Source: Streptomyces netropsis (GTDB taxonomy: Bacteria; Actinomycetota; Actinomycetes; Streptomycetales; Streptomycetaceae). Taken from it: a stretch of 64,000 bases of DNA. The translations under genes were made by a program, and so were the position numbers. The notes beneath the pieces were generated by a model that saw only the letters and a program-made list of their open reading frames with translations, had not been told where the DNA came from and ran no database searches. The stretch is taken from positions 445,726 to 509,725 of the forward strand of contig NZ_JACHJG010000005.1 of assembly GCF_014203545.1 (NCBI RefSeq), given 5' to 3'. Below are positions 7,745 through 17,605 of the stretch, in pieces. How positions within the stretch are numbered: position 1 is the first letter of the stretch; each line of letters starts with the position of its first letter.

Positions 7745-9031
7745 CTACCGGGCGAAACGCATCTCCGGGAAGCGGTCCGACGGGCCGTCGAGGAGATGGT
7801 CGTCGCGGCCCTTGAGGAACCGGTCGAAGAACGCGGCGACGTACGCCCGGGTCGCCGCCACCGCGCGCTCCGGCCGTACCGTCCCGAGCTGGTCGCGGAC
7901 GGTCTCCGGGGGCACCGCGCCCTGAGCGGCGAGGGACGGCAGCAGCGAGGAGGCGTCGGTGAGGGAGCCGTGGCGCGAGCCGCGCAGCGTCACGTCGCCG
8001 CGCCAGCCGGTCGAGTTCTTCCACAGGGCCGCCCACGACGGCTGCCGACTGTGGTCGCCGGAGTCCGGGCTCTCCGTGCCCATCAGCAGGAACGGCCGGT
8101 CCAGGCCGTCGCGGGCCACCGTGCCCAGCTCGCTTCCGGAGCCGCCCGGCCCGGGGAACTCCAGTGTCCCGTCCATGTCGATCCCCGCCCGGATCCGGCG
8201 GTCGTCGTGCATGGTCTGGACGGCGGTGAAGCCGCCCGCGGAGTGCCCGGCCATGCCGACGCGCCGCAGGTCCATGGCGTTCGAGAGGCCCGGCGGGAGG
8301 GACGCGCGCCGCTTGGCGTTCCCGAGGGTGTCGAGGACGAAGCGGGTGTCGTCGACCCGGGCCTTCATCGCCTTGCGCAGCACGGCGCCGATGTCGGTAC
8401 CGGGCTTCCGGGCCAGCTCGGGGAGGACCGACGTCGCCAGCCGCCCGCCGGGCAGGGCCACTTCCGACGAGTCGTAGGTGTGGTCGACGGTCACGACCAC
8501 GTAGCCGCGCGAGGCCAGGTCCTCCACGAGGCCGGTGTTCCAGGTGCGGGGGTCGCCCAGGCCCGCCGAGTACAGCACGACCGGGTGCTTGCCCGAGCCC
8601 CGGGCGACGGGCGCGTCCACCGTCGCGTGCGTGCGCGCGGCGGCCCAGTCGGCCTTCCCGGCCGGCACGCCGTAGTTGAGCGGGCCCGCCCCCGTGGCGG
8701 AGCCGAAGTGGGCCGCCGCGCGCTCGTCCATGTGCCGTGCCGTCCGGCCCCCGTGCCCCCGTTCGGCCGGGTACCAGAAGCTCACCATCACCTCGCGGTG
8801 CCCCGACCCGGGCCGCCACGGGTCCCGCCGCCCGTCGTCGACCAGGTGCCGGGCGGTGGTGCCCACGGCGTACGGGCCGGTGGGCGCCGGCAGGTCTCCG
8901 TGCGGGCGGCCCGCTCCGGCCGCCTCGCGCGCGTCCGCCTCGGGGGCGGTCGTGCCCAGCAGGCACGTCACGGCCAGCGCCCCCGCCGCGATGACCGCCC
9001 GCCGCTTCAGACCACGCTCGTACGCAGGCAT
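7745..9031 (-). CDS. Secreted alpha/beta hydrolase, PAF-acetylhydrolase/lipase-like
   Basis: A 428-aa exported serine hydrolase. The N-terminus has basic residues (GLKRRAVIAAGALAVTCLLG) followed by a hydrophobic core and an Ala-rich cleavage region, i.e. a signal peptide. The nucleophile elbow is GHSAGGFTAVQT, about residue 276. An upstream oxyanion region is in VVLYSAGLGDPRTW, and the His is likely in RGSRHGSLTDAS. The overall layout (WYPAERG near the N-terminus, then GHSAGG and late His) resembles plasma-type platelet-activating-factor acetylhydrolases and Streptomyces lipases. The exact ester substrate is unknown. It is convergent with the RpiR gene across a repeat array and divergent from a membrane protein gene. 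Confidence 0.85.
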   Translation of the reverse strand: MPAYERGLKRRAVIAAGALAVTCLLGTTAPEADAREAAGAGRPHGDLPAPTGPYAVGTTARHLVDDGRRDPWRPGSGHREVMVSFWYPAERGHGGRTARHMDERAAAHFGSATGAGPLNYGVPAGKADWAAARTHATVDAPVARGSGKHPVVLYSAGLGDPRTWNTGLVEDLASRGYVVVTVDHTYDSSEVALPGGRLATSVLPELARKPGTDIGAVLRKAMKARVDDTRFVLDTLGNAKRRASLPPGLSNAMDLRRVGMAGHSAGGFTAVQTMHDDRRIRAGIDMDGTLEFPGPGGSGSELGTVARDGLDRPFLLMGTESPDSGDHSRQPSWAALWKNSTGWRGDVTLRGSRHGSLTDASSLLPSLAAQGAVPPETVRDQLGTVRPERAVAATRAYVAAFFDRFLKGRDDHLLDGPSDRFPEMRFAR

Positions 9032-9117
9032 CCCGGTTCCTTCCGATCGGCTGATGAGCCGACTTTAGGGAGCGAACGGGTGCCCGGGCGTCATACGTCG
9101 GAGCCAAGTCACGGGGG

Positions 9118-9129
9118 ATACCCGGGTAT
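9118..9129. promoter_or_regulatory. 12-bp perfect palindrome in divergent promoter region
   Basis: ATACCCGGGTAT lies between the divergent lipase and membrane-protein genes, about 94 bp before the GTG start of the latter. It could be an operator; nothing else supports it. Confidence 0.3.
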
Positions 9130-9222
9130 GACCCCGGTGAGCGTGGGTTCTCAGCCGGTCCTCAGATTGGTCGGTTAGCGTGCCGCGCGGACAGGCGAAC
9201 AGAGAGCAAAAGGAGGTCTGCC

Positions 9223-9801
9223 GTGGGGCGCGGTGCGTATGCGCTGGCGCGGGTGGCGGTGGTCGTACGGGCACCCGCCGGCCCGCTGTGGTGGCTGGGC
9301 GTGCTGAGCGCCGGCGTCGGGGTACTGGTGCCGGGGCTCACCGGACGCCGGATCGGCGTGCTCGCCGGGGCGGCGCTGTTCATCGTCGCGGCGTGCGTGG
9401 CGTTCGCGGCGCGGCGGAGGCGGTACGCGGAGCTCGCGCTCGGCGCGTCGCGGGCGGGCCGGTCCGTCATCCTCCAGGACCGCGCCGTGACGATACGGAA
9501 CTGGCGGCGCAACCGGCGCTGGTGGCTCGCGGCGGCCTTCCTCGCCGCCGTGGCCGTCTCCTTCGTGGTCCCGGCCGCGGCGGGGATGGCGATGGCCGGA
9601 CTGGGCGTCGGTCTGTGGGCGAAGGCCCTGTGGCTGGGCGGCCTGGAGCGCGCCGGCGAGGTGCTCCTGTGGGTCCGTACGGACTCGGCGCGGGGCAGCG
9701 CCGCCGGGAAGCCGGTACGTGGCTACTTGACCACCGGGCTGTCGGCGGGGGACGCGGCGCCGGGTGGCTCCAAGCGGGTCCGCGCGGGCGCGCGGGGTTG
9801 A
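9223..9801 (+). CDS. Membrane protein of unknown function
   Basis: A 192-aa protein starting at GTG 9223 behind a near-perfect AAGGAGG. Hydrophobic segments are visible at about residues 20-38 and 42-60 (near the N-terminus), and at about 103-130 (WWLAAAFLAAVAVSFVVPAA). A basic region (RNWRRNRRW) sits before the third segment. The C-terminal 50 residues are soluble and basic. No domain is recognised; it may be an actinobacteria-restricted membrane protein. The following 80 bp contain a terminator stem shared with the convergent decarboxylase gene. Confidence 0.78.
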   Translation: MGRGAYALARVAVVVRAPAGPLWWLGVLSAGVGVLVPGLTGRRIGVLAGAALFIVAACVAFAARRRRYAELALGASRAGRSVILQDRAVTIRNWRRNRRWWLAAAFLAAVAVSFVVPAAAGMAMAGLGVGLWAKALWLGGLERAGEVLLWVRTDSARGSAAGKPVRGYLTTGLSAGDAAPGGSKRVRAGARG

Positions 9802-9807
9802 CCGTGA

Positions 9808-9869
9808 CGGGGCTCCGCCCCGGACCCGGTCCTCAATCACCGGACGGGCCCAAAATGAGCGGAGCCCCG
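9808..9869. terminator. Bidirectional hairpin with embedded repeat arm
   Basis: CGGGGCTCCG (9808-9817) pairs with CGGAGCCCCG (9860-9869). A single arm of the dispersed repeat (GTCCTCAATCACCGGACGGG, from 9829) sits inside the loop. It separates two convergent genes. Confidence 0.6.
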
Positions 9870-9879
9870 GTTTACGGGT

Positions 9880-11220
9880 TCAGCGCAGAGCCGTGAGAGC
9901 CGCGGCGTACGCCTCACCGCTCTCGGCCACGAGCTCGTCCAGCGTCTGCGGCGCACGCACCGGGGCGAACCGTACGGCCTCGCCGTCTTCCGCGAGCGCG
10001 TAGCCGTAAACCCCCGGGCGGGGGAGCGAGTTGTACGCGAAGTGGTTCGAGAAGTAGTACGCGCCCGTGTCGAGCAGCGCGACATGGTCCCCGGCCTCCA
10101 GGAGGGGCAGCGGTCGGTTCACGGCGACCAGGTCGCCCGCGAAGCAGCACGGTCCGGCGACGTCCTGCGGCACCGGCTCGGTCGTCTTCGGCCGTCCCAG
10201 CGCGTCGAACACCGCCACCCGCAGCGGCCAGGACTCCGGCGCGAACACCGTGCGCGTGGCGACCTGGGCACCCGCGTGCGTCACCGCGATCCGGCGGCCC
10301 CCGGCGGACTTGGTGTACTCCACCCGGGCCAGCACCGTGCCGCTCTTGGCCAGCAGCGACCGGCCGAACTCGGTGACCAGCCCGTACCGCCCGTCGAACA
10401 GCCCCGGGACGGTCGCGGCCAGGAGCCGCGCGTAGTCCCGGAAGGCGGGCGTGACCTCGTCGGACGTGAAGTTGACGGGCAGGCCGCCGCCGATGTCCAG
10501 GGTGTCGATCTGCTGCCGCCCGACGACCCCGTTGATCTCCTCGGCCAGCTCGTAGGCGATCCGCACCCCCTCGGCCATCAGCTCCAGGGGGCAGCCCTGC
10601 GACCCCACGTGGGCGTGCATCCGGGTCAGCCACGGCCGCTCCGCGTAGGCGCCGATCAGCCAGTCGCGGGCCCCCGCGTCACGCAGCGCCACCCCGAACT
10701 TCGAGGTCTCCGTGGCCGTGCTCAGCGCGTCGATGCTGCCGCAGCCGACCTGGGGGTTGACCCGTACACCCAGGGGCGAGTCGGTCGGCGCGGACCGCAC
10801 CAGCGCGTCCAGCCGGGCCAGCTCCTCGCGGCTGTCGGCGTTGACGGCGATGCCGAGCGCCAGCGCCTCGCGCAGCTCCGCGCCCGTCTTCGCGGGCGAG
10901 TCCAGCACGGTGTGCCCCGGCGGCACGCCGGCCGCGCGGGCCAGCGCCAGCTCCCCGGGGCTCGCGACCTCGCAGCCCAGCCCCTCGTCGGCGAGGAGGC
11001 GCAGCACGGGCACCAGGGCCGCGGCCTTCACGGCGAAGGCGTGCAGCACCTCCACGTGCCCGCCGACCTCCGCGAAAGCGCCCCGCAACGCGGCGGCGGC
11101 CTCACGGATGCCCCGTACGTCCAGCAACCCGGCCACGGGGTGCGCCGCCCCCACGACCCCCTGCCCCACAGCGGCCAGCACGGCGGCCGCCCGCCTGTCG
11201 TCTGCGCTCTGCCCGGTCAT
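9880..11220 (-). CDS. PLP-dependent decarboxylase, diaminopimelate/ornithine decarboxylase (fold III) family
   Basis: A 446-aa enzyme with an alanine-racemase-type TIM barrel holding PLP and a C-terminal beta domain. The PLP Schiff-base Lys is in HAFAVKAAALVPV (about residue 59). LDIGGGLPVNF is the glycine-rich phosphate loop, EFGRSLLAKSG another PLP contact, and GPCCFAGDL carries the catalytic Cys of LysA/ODC enzymes. ATG 11220 is preceded by GGAGTGGAGG; the upstream 40 residues in frame look non-coding. It is probably not the main lysine-pathway LysA: the motif spacing is relaxed, and it stands alone, divergent from the hut operon. The substrate may be another diamino acid or amino acid. 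Confidence 0.85.
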   Translation of the reverse strand: MTGQSADDRRAAAVLAAVGQGVVGAAHPVAGLLDVRGIREAAAALRGAFAEVGGHVEVLHAFAVKAAALVPVLRLLADEGLGCEVASPGELALARAAGVPPGHTVLDSPAKTGAELREALALGIAVNADSREELARLDALVRSAPTDSPLGVRVNPQVGCGSIDALSTATETSKFGVALRDAGARDWLIGAYAERPWLTRMHAHVGSQGCPLELMAEGVRIAYELAEEINGVVGRQQIDTLDIGGGLPVNFTSDEVTPAFRDYARLLAATVPGLFDGRYGLVTEFGRSLLAKSGTVLARVEYTKSAGGRRIAVTHAGAQVATRTVFAPESWPLRVAVFDALGRPKTTEPVPQDVAGPCCFAGDLVAVNRPLPLLEAGDHVALLDTGAYYFSNHFAYNSLPRPGVYGYALAEDGEAVRFAPVRAPQTLDELVAESGEAYAAALTALR

Positions 11221-11434
11221 GCCTCCACTCCACCACCTGCGGCCGTGGGCGGGGAGGGTTTGCGGCCGGTCCCGGCGTGGCGTGCGGCGGGACGGCCGGC
11301 CGATGGCCGAGCCCGGCCGGATCATGCCCGCCGGGGGCACCTCCCGGCGTCGTCCGGGGGAGTTCCGGGACGGCCTCGGGCGCGGTTCCGGTCCCGAAAC
11401 CGTCGACCGCCCGCCGTAAGGCGCCCCGCACCTG

Positions 11435-11463
11435 TTGACTAGCGCTATTCAGCGCCCCAAGAT
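11435..11463 (+). promoter_or_regulatory. hutU promoter with palindromic operator in the spacer
   Basis: TTGACT (11435-11440), 17 bp, CAAGAT (11458-11463). The inverted repeat GCGCTATTCAGCGC (11442-11455) lies wholly within the spacer. A related block GTTCTATTCAGAGC occurs at 11471-11484. Placement suits repression of hut transcription. Confidence 0.5.
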
Positions 11464-11500
11464 GTGCAGTGTTCTATTCAGAGCCAGGGAGGCAGGGCCC

Positions 11501-13186
11501 ATGTCAGGACCGCGACCCGTGCGAGCGCCGCGAGGAACCGAGCTCACCGCCCGGGGGTGGCAGCAGGAAGCCGCACTGCGGATGCTGCAGAACAACCTCG
11601 ACCCCGAGGTCGCCGAGCACCCGGACAAGCTCGTCGTCTACGGCGGCACCGGCAAGGCCGCCCGCGACTGGCGCTCCTTCGACGCCATGGTCCGCACCCT
11701 GACCACGCTCAAGCAGGACGAGACGATGCTCGTCCAGTCCGGCCGCCCGGTCGGCGTGATGCAGACCCACGAATGGGCGCCGCGCGTCCTCATCGCCAAC
11801 TCCAACCTGGTCGGCGACTGGGCCAACTGGGAGGAGTTCCGGCGGCTGGAGGCCCTCGGCCTCACCATGTACGGGCAGATGACCGCCGGTTCGTGGATCT
11901 ACATCGGCACCCAGGGCATCCTCCAGGGCACCTACGAGACCTTCGCCGCCGTCGCCGCCAAGCTGCATTCAAAGGGCAAAGGAGGGGTCAACGGCACCCT
12001 CGCCGGGACGATCACCCTCACCGCCGGCCTCGGCGGCATGGGCGGCGCCCAGCCGCTCGCCGTCACCATGAACGACGGCGTCGCCATCTGCATCGACTGC
12101 GACCCGCGCGCCATCGACCGCCGCATCGAGCACCGCTACCTGGACGTGAAGGCCGACTCGCTCGACCACGCCCTCCAGCTGGCCACCGAGGCCCGCGACG
12201 CCCGCCGTCCGCTGTCCATCGGCGTCCTCGGCAACGCCGCCGAGCTGCTTCCGCAGCTCCTCGCGATGAACGCCCCCATCGACATCGTCACCGACCAGAC
12301 GAGCGCCCACGACCCGCTCGCCTACCTCCCCGTCGGCATCGACTTCGACGAGATGGCCTCCTACGCGGCCGAGAAGCCCGCCGACTTCACCCAGCGGGCC
12401 CGCGAGTCGATGGCCCGGCACGTCGAGGCCATGGTCGGCTTCATGGACGCGGGCGCCGAGGTCTTCGACTACGGCAACTCCATCCGCGGCGAGGCCCAGC
12501 TCGCGGGCTACACCCGCGCCTTCGACTTCCCCGGCTTCGTGCCCGCCTACATCCGCCCCCTCTTCTGCGAGGGCAAGGGCCCCTTCCGCTGGGCGGCGCT
12601 CTCCGGCGACCCGGCCGACATCCACAAGACCGACAAGGCGATGCTCGAACTCTTCCCCGAGAACGAGTCCCTCGCCCGCTGGATCAAGATGGCCGGGGAG
12701 CGGGTTCACTTCCAGGGCCTGCCCGCCCGCATCTGCTGGCTCGGCTACGGCGAGCGCGACAAGGCCGGTGAGCGCTTCAACGAGATGGTCGCCGACGGCA
12801 CGCTCGCCGCGCCGCTGGCCATCGGCCGCGACCACCTCGACTGCGGCTCGGTCGCCTCCCCGTACCGCGAGACCGAGGCCATGCTCGACGGCTCCGACGC
12901 GATCGCCGACTGGCCGCTGCTCAACGCCATGGTCAACGTCGCCTCCGGCGCGTCCTGGGTCTCCCTCCACCACGGTGGCGGCGTCGGCATGGGCCGCTCC
13001 ATCCACGCGGGCCAGGTCACGGTCGCCGACGGCACGGCCCTCGCGGGCGAGAAGATCCGCCGCGTGCTGACGAACGACCCGGGCATGGGCGTGATCCGGC
13101 ACGTGGACGCGGGTTACGACATCGCGGAGTCGGTGGCGGCCGAGCGGGACGTCCGCATTCCGATGCGCGAGGACGACGCGTCGTGA
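11501..13186 (+). CDS. hutU: Urocanate hydratase (urocanase)
   Basis: Second enzyme of histidine degradation: it hydrates urocanate to imidazolone propionate using NAD+ as an electrophile. The product is 561 aa, usual for the family (about 550-560). ATG 11501 follows GGAGG with 8 nt spacing. Signatures: [12 protein letters not shown] near the N-terminus, the NAD-binding block [20 protein letters not shown] (about residues 170-190), and [18 protein letters not shown] (about 410-425). It is the first gene of a four-gene operon, overlapping the next by 4 bp, and no histidase gene (hutH) lies in this window. Confidence 0.97.
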   Translation: MSGPRPVRAPRGTELTARGWQQEAALRMLQNNLDPEVAEHPDKLVVYGGTGKAARDWRSFDAMVRTLTTLKQDETMLVQSGRPVGVMQTHEWAPRVLIANSNLVGDWANWEEFRRLEALGLTMYGQMTAGSWIYIGTQGILQGTYETFAAVAAKLHSKGKGGVNGTLAGTITLTAGLGGMGGAQPLAVTMNDGVAICIDCDPRAIDRRIEHRYLDVKADSLDHALQLATEARDARRPLSIGVLGNAAELLPQLLAMNAPIDIVTDQTSAHDPLAYLPVGIDFDEMASYAAEKPADFTQRARESMARHVEAMVGFMDAGAEVFDYGNSIRGEAQLAGYTRAFDFPGFVPAYIRPLFCEGKGPFRWAALSGDPADIHKTDKAMLELFPENESLARWIKMAGERVHFQGLPARICWLGYGERDKAGERFNEMVADGTLAAPLAIGRDHLDCGSVASPYRETEAMLDGSDAIADWPLLNAMVNVASGASWVSLHHGGGVGMGRSIHAGQVTVADGTALAGEKIRRVLTNDPGMGVIRHVDAGYDIAESVAAERDVRIPMREDDAS

Positions 13187-14427
13187 CCGATGCCGAACAG
13201 CCCGTCCGGCGTGCGGACACCGGGCCCTCGTTCCACGAGATGTGGCGCGACCTCCTGCCCGTCGGCCGCGACCAGGGCAGCGGCGGCTACCGCCGCTACG
13301 CCTGGACGGGCGCCGACGCCGACTGCCGCGACTGGTTCCGCGCGCAGGCCGAGACCCGCGGCCTGACCTACGAGCAGGACCGCAACGGCAACCAGTGGGC
13401 ATGGCTCGGCGACCCCGCCGCCGGGGACGCCGTCGTCACCGGCTCCCACCTGGACTCCGTCCCGGACGGCGGGGCCTTCGACGGCCCCCTCGGCGTCGTG
13501 TCGTCCTTCGCGGCCCTCGACGAGCTGCGCGCCCGCGGCACCCGGCCCACCCGCCCGCTCGCCATCGTGAACTTCGGCGACGAGGAGGGCGCCCGCTTCG
13601 GGCTCGCCTGCGTCGGCTCGCGGCTCACCGCGGGCCAGCTCACCCTCGACAAGGCCCACGCGCTGCGCGACGCCGACGGCGTCTCGCTCCCGCAGGCCAT
13701 GGAGCGCGCCGGCTACGACCCGGAGGCCATCGGGGCGGACCCCGAGCGGCTCGCCCGGATCGGCGCGTTCGTCGAACTGCACGTCGAGCAGGGCCGCGCC
13801 CTCGCCCACACGGACCACGCCGTCGGCGTCGCGTCCGCCATCTGGCCGCACGGCCGCTGGCGGTTCGACTTCCACGGCGAGGCCAACCACGCCGGCACCA
13901 CCCGCATCGAGGACCGCCGCGACCCGATGCTCACCTACGCCAACACGGTGCTGGCCGCCCGCAAGAAGGCCCGCACCGCCGGTGCCCTCGCCACCTTCGG
14001 CAAGGTCAGCGTCGAGCCGAACGGCGTGAACGCCATCGCCTCCCTGGTCCGCGGCTGGCTGGACTCCCGCGCCGCCGACGAGGAGACCCTCGCCGCCGTC
14101 GTCGAGGAGATCGAACGCGCGGCGGCCGAGCGCGGTGCCCGCGACGGCGTCGACGTCCGCGTCACCCGGGAATCGTTCACTCCGGTGGTGGAATTCGCGC
14201 ACGACCTCCGCGACGAGCTGGCGAAGCTGCTGGGCGATGTGCCCGTGTTGCCGACGGGAGCGGGACACGACGCGGGTATTTTGTCCGGCGTCATCCCCAC
14301 CGCCATGCTGTTCGTGCGGAACCCGACCGGTGTCTCCCACTCACCCGCCGAAACGGCGGCCGAGGACGACTGCCTGGCCGGGGTGACCGCTCTCGCCGAC
14401 GTACTGGAGGGTCTCGCGTGCAGGTGA
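13183..14427 (+). CDS. M20-family amidohydrolase (allantoate amidohydrolase-like), probable N-formylglutamate amidohydrolase
   Basis: A 414-aa metallo-amidohydrolase of the carbamoylase/allantoate amidohydrolase type. Metal ligands and catalytic residues are in [48 protein letters not shown] and the C-terminal [10 protein letters not shown]. The small lid domain carries [17 protein letters not shown]. It overlaps hutU by 4 bp and hutF by 10 bp. Family members usually hydrolyse allantoate or N-carbamoyl amino acids, but placed between hutU and hutF, and with no other deformylase, the simplest inference is that it hydrolyses N-formylglutamate made by HutF. Streptomyces histidine degradation is known to go through formylglutamate. 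Function is inferred, family is certain. Confidence 0.9.
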   Translation: MTDAEQPVRRADTGPSFHEMWRDLLPVGRDQGSGGYRRYAWTGADADCRDWFRAQAETRGLTYEQDRNGNQWAWLGDPAAGDAVVTGSHLDSVPDGGAFDGPLGVVSSFAALDELRARGTRPTRPLAIVNFGDEEGARFGLACVGSRLTAGQLTLDKAHALRDADGVSLPQAMERAGYDPEAIGADPERLARIGAFVELHVEQGRALAHTDHAVGVASAIWPHGRWRFDFHGEANHAGTTRIEDRRDPMLTYANTVLAARKKARTAGALATFGKVSVEPNGVNAIASLVRGWLDSRAADEETLAAVVEEIERAAAERGARDGVDVRVTRESFTPVVEFAHDLRDELAKLLGDVPVLPTGAGHDAGILSGVIPTAMLFVRNPTGVSHSPAETAAEDDCLAGVTALADVLEGLACR

Positions 14428-15812
14428 CTTACTGGGCGGAGCACGCGTGGCTCGAGGACCGCGTCGAGCACGGCGTGGCCATCGAGACGACGGACGGGCG
14501 GATCACGGCCGTCCGCACCGAGGTCCCGCTGCCCCCGCCCGGCGCCACGACCCTGCGCGGGCTGACCCTCCCCGGGCTCGCGAACGCCCACAGCCACGCC
14601 TTCCACCGCGCCCTGCGCGGCGTCGTGCAGGCCGCACCCGGCCTCGCGCTCCCGGGCCTGGGCGACGACCGCTCTCCCGCCGGCACGGACCGGGCGCCGG
14701 ACTCCTTCTGGACCTGGCGCGAGGTCATGTACGGCGTCGCCGACCGGCTCACCCCCGAGAGCTACTTCGCGCTCGCGCGGGCGACCTACGCCGAGATGGC
14801 CCTCGCCGGCATCACCTCCGTCGGCGAATTCCACTACCTCCACCACGCCCCCGGCGGCGGCCGGTACGACAACCCCAACGCCATGGGCGAGGCCCTGATC
14901 GCGGCCGCCGCCGAGGCCGGTATCCGCATCACCCTCCTCGACACCTGCTACCTCTCCGCCGGATTCGGCGCGCAGCCCAACCGGCACCAGCTCCGCTTCA
15001 GCGACGGCACCGCCGAGCGGTGGGCGGAGCGCGCCGACGGGCTCAAGGCCGACGCCAACACCCGGATCGGCGCGGCCATCCACTCCGTCCGGGCCGTGCC
15101 CGTCGACCAGCTGTCCACGGTCGCCGCCTGGGCGCAGGACCGCACCGCCCCGCTGCACGTCCACCTCTCCGAGCAGACCGCCGAGAACGACGCCTGCGTG
15201 GAGGCCCACGGCTTCACCCCCACCACGCTGCTGGCCGACCACGGCGTCCTGGGACCGCACACCACGGCCGTCCACGCCACCCACCTCACCCACGGCGACA
15301 TGCGGCTCCTGGGCCGCTCGGCCACCGGTGTGTGCATGTGCCCCACCACCGAGCGGGACCTGGCCGACGGCATCGGCCCGGCCCTGCAACTCCAGCGCGG
15401 CGGCTCCCCGCTCTCCCTCGGCAGCGACAGCCACGCCGTCATCGACATCCTCGAAGAGGCGCGCGCCATGGAGATGGACGAGCGGCTGCACAGCCGTGCC
15501 CGCGGCCACTGGTCGGCGGCCGAGCTGCTGCGCGCCGCCACCGCCGACGGCCACGCGGCCCTCGGCTGGGACGAGGCGGGCCGCATCGAGGCCGGCGCGC
15601 TCGCCGACCTCACCACGATCGCGCTGGACACCGTCCGTACGGCAGGACCGCCGCCCCGGCTCGCCGCCGAGGCGGCCGTATTCGCGGCGACCAGCGCCGA
15701 CGTCCGGCACACGGTGGTCGGCGGCCGTCACGTCGTGCGCGACGGAGTGCACCAGTCGGTGCCCGACGTCCCGTCAGCCCTGGCCGAAAGCATCGCCGCG
15801 CTGCGCGGCTGA
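14418..15812 (+). CDS. hutF: Formimidoylglutamate deiminase
   Basis: Amidohydrolase-superfamily enzyme converting N-formimidoyl-L-glutamate to N-formyl-L-glutamate and ammonia. The product is 464 aa from GTG 14418, with GGAGGG 6 nt upstream and a 10-bp overlap with the preceding gene. Metal and catalytic motifs in order: [11 protein letters not shown] (about residues 54-64), [11 protein letters not shown] (about 250), [10 protein letters not shown] (about 290) and [11 protein letters not shown] (about 335). Its presence with hutI and an M20 amidohydrolase indicates the deiminase route. Translational coupling with its neighbours suggests coordinated output. Confidence 0.95.
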   Translation: MQVTYWAEHAWLEDRVEHGVAIETTDGRITAVRTEVPLPPPGATTLRGLTLPGLANAHSHAFHRALRGVVQAAPGLALPGLGDDRSPAGTDRAPDSFWTWREVMYGVADRLTPESYFALARATYAEMALAGITSVGEFHYLHHAPGGGRYDNPNAMGEALIAAAAEAGIRITLLDTCYLSAGFGAQPNRHQLRFSDGTAERWAERADGLKADANTRIGAAIHSVRAVPVDQLSTVAAWAQDRTAPLHVHLSEQTAENDACVEAHGFTPTTLLADHGVLGPHTTAVHATHLTHGDMRLLGRSATGVCMCPTTERDLADGIGPALQLQRGGSPLSLGSDSHAVIDILEEARAMEMDERLHSRARGHWSAAELLRAATADGHAALGWDEAGRIEAGALADLTTIALDTVRTAGPPPRLAAEAAVFAATSADVRHTVVGGRHVVRDGVHQSVPDVPSALAESIAALRG

Positions 15813-15832
15813 CGAAGGAGAACCTCCCCGAG

Positions 15833-17056
15833 ATGAGCCCCGAGACGATCCCCGGCGCCACGCCCGACCCCGCGGACGGGAAGAAGAGGGCCGACACGAC
15901 GGCCATCACCAACATCGCCACTCTCGTCACCAACGACCCCTCCCTCGGCTCGGGCCCCCTCGGTCTGATCCAGGACGCGGCGATCGTCATCGACGGCGAC
16001 CGCATCGGCTGGGTCGGTCCGTCCAGCAAAGCACCCACCACTGACAACCGGGTCGACGCGGGCGGCCGCGCGGTCATCCCGGGGTTCGTCGACTCCCACT
16101 CCCACCTGGTCTTCGCCGGCGACCGCACCGCCGAGTTCAACGCCAGGATGTCCGGGCAGAGCTACTCGGCCGGCGGCATCCGCACCACCGTCGCCGCCAC
16201 CCGCGCCGCCTCGAACAACGAGCTGAACGCCAACGTCGCCCGCTACGTCCGGGAAGCGCGGCGGCAGGGCACCACCACCATCGAGATCAAGTCCGGCTAC
16301 GGCCTCACCACCGAGGACGAGGCCCGCGCCCTGACCATCGCCTCCGTCCACACCGACGAGGTGACCTACCTCGGCGCCCACGTCGTCGCCCCCGAGTTCG
16401 CCGACCACCCCGAGGCGTACGTCGACCTGGTCACCGGCCCGATGCTCGACGCCTGCGCCCCGCACGCCCGCTGGATCGACGTCTTCTGCGAGCACGGTGC
16501 CTTCGACGGCGACCAGGCCCGCACGATCCTCACCGCCGGCAAGCGTGCGGGCCTGCTGCCGCGCGTCCACGCCAACCAGCTCACCCACGGCCCCGGCGTC
16601 CAGCTCGCCGTCGAGCTCGACGCCGCCTCCGCCGACCACTGCACCCACCTCACCGACGCCGACGTCGACGCCCTCGCCAACGGCTCCACGGTCGCCACCC
16701 TGCTCCCCGGCGCCGAGTTCTCCACCCGGGCCCAGTGGCCCGACGCCCGCCGCCTCCTCGACGCGGGTGCCGTCGTCGCCCTCTCCACGGACTGCAACCC
16801 CGGCTCGTCCTTCACCAGCTCGATGCCGTTCTGCATCGCCCTGGCCGTACGGGACATGGGGATGACCCCGGACGAGGCCCTCTGGTCCGCCACCGCCGGC
16901 GGCGCGGCGGCCCTGCGCCGCACCGACGTCGGCCGCCTCTCCCCGGGCGCCCGCGCGAACCTCGCCCTCCTCGACGCCCCCAGCCACGTCCACCTCGCCT
17001 ACCGCCCCGGGGTCCCCCTGGTCTCGGCGGTCTGGCAGGACGGCGAACTCGCCTGA
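15833..17056 (+). CDS. hutI: Imidazolonepropionase
   Basis: Hydrolyses 4-imidazolone-5-propionate to N-formimidoylglutamate, the step between HutU and HutF. The product is 407 aa. Motifs: [16 protein letters not shown] (metal HxH), [24 protein letters not shown] and [16 protein letters not shown] (catalytic Asp and substrate loop). ATG 15833 has GAAGGAG 12 nt upstream, a slightly long spacing, and lies 20 bp after hutF. The N-terminal 20 residues (Thr/Pro/Asp-rich) extend beyond the usual start of the family. It is the last gene of the operon, ending 10 bp before the stop of the convergent F420-type gene. Confidence 0.96.
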   Translation: MSPETIPGATPDPADGKKRADTTAITNIATLVTNDPSLGSGPLGLIQDAAIVIDGDRIGWVGPSSKAPTTDNRVDAGGRAVIPGFVDSHSHLVFAGDRTAEFNARMSGQSYSAGGIRTTVAATRAASNNELNANVARYVREARRQGTTTIEIKSGYGLTTEDEARALTIASVHTDEVTYLGAHVVAPEFADHPEAYVDLVTGPMLDACAPHARWIDVFCEHGAFDGDQARTILTAGKRAGLLPRVHANQLTHGPGVQLAVELDAASADHCTHLTDADVDALANGSTVATLLPGAEFSTRAQWPDARRLLDAGAVVALSTDCNPGSSFTSSMPFCIALAVRDMGMTPDEALWSATAGGAAALRRTDVGRLSPGARANLALLDAPSHVHLAYRPGVPLVSAVWQDGELA

Positions 17057-17066
17057 CGGCTCCGCG

Positions 17067-17546
17067 TTAGCCGACCCGCTCCAGCGCCAGCAGCGGAATG
17101 TCCCGACCGGACGCCAGCGCCCGCTGCCGGAAGTCCGCGAACGCGGGATCGGCGGCGATCTGCCGCTCCCACACCGCCTCGCGCGCGGAGTCCTCGACGA
17201 GGCGGGCCCGCACGGGATAGCGCTCCCCGCCCACCTCGACGACCGCCTCGGGCGCGGCCGTCAGATTGTGGAACCAGCCCGGCGCGGCGGGCGCACCGCC
17301 GTTCGACGCGAAGACGATCAGCCGCTCGCCGTCCGGGAGATGAACGAGCGGCGTCGTGCGGGGCAGCCCGCTGCGGGCGCCGCGCGTGGTGAGCAGCAAC
17401 AGCCGCGTACCGGCGAACTGCCCGCCGACCCGGCCCGCGTTGGCCCGGAACTCCTCGATGACGCGGAGGTTGAAGGGGTTGCTGTTGTTGGGCGGCGCGG
17501 CCGGGGAAGTCGGGGAATGAGTGGCGCCGGTGGCTGTGTTCGTCAT
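17067..17546 (-). CDS. Nitroreductase-family deazaflavin (F420)-dependent oxidoreductase, Ddn/DUF385 type
   Basis: A 159-aa split-barrel protein of the family that includes mycobacterial Ddn. Recognisable blocks: LRVIEEFRANAGRVGGQFAG, LLLLTTRGARSGLPRTTPL (about residues 50-68), GAPAAPGWFHNLTAAPEAVVEV and YPVRARLVEDSARE. Members use F420H2 to reduce quinones or nitro/enone substrates. The window also encodes the F420 enzymes FbiA and FbiB. It is divergent from a MerR regulator, with an 18-bp palindrome in what would be its promoter spacer, so it is probably the regulator's target. The natural substrate is unknown. Confidence 0.88.
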   Translation of the reverse strand: MTNTATGATHSPTSPAAPPNNSNPFNLRVIEEFRANAGRVGGQFAGTRLLLLTTRGARSGLPRTTPLVHLPDGERLIVFASNGGAPAAPGWFHNLTAAPEAVVEVGGERYPVRARLVEDSAREAVWERQIAADPAFADFRQRALASGRDIPLLALERVG

Positions 17547-17554
17547 GGACGCAA

Positions 17555-17585
17555 CGCTAAATTCTCACACCCGTGTGAGATTCAA
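17555..17585 (-). promoter_or_regulatory. MerR-type promoter and operator between F420 enzyme and merR gene
   Basis: TCTCACACCCGTGTGAGA (17563-17580) has perfect 8-bp arms around CC. On the minus strand it falls between TTGAAT (17585-17580) and TTAGCG (17560-17555) with a 19-bp spacer, the stretched geometry typical of MerR-activated promoters. The -10 match is weak. Confidence 0.6.
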
Positions 17586-17605
17586 GCCCTTGTGAGGCAG
17601 GCCAC

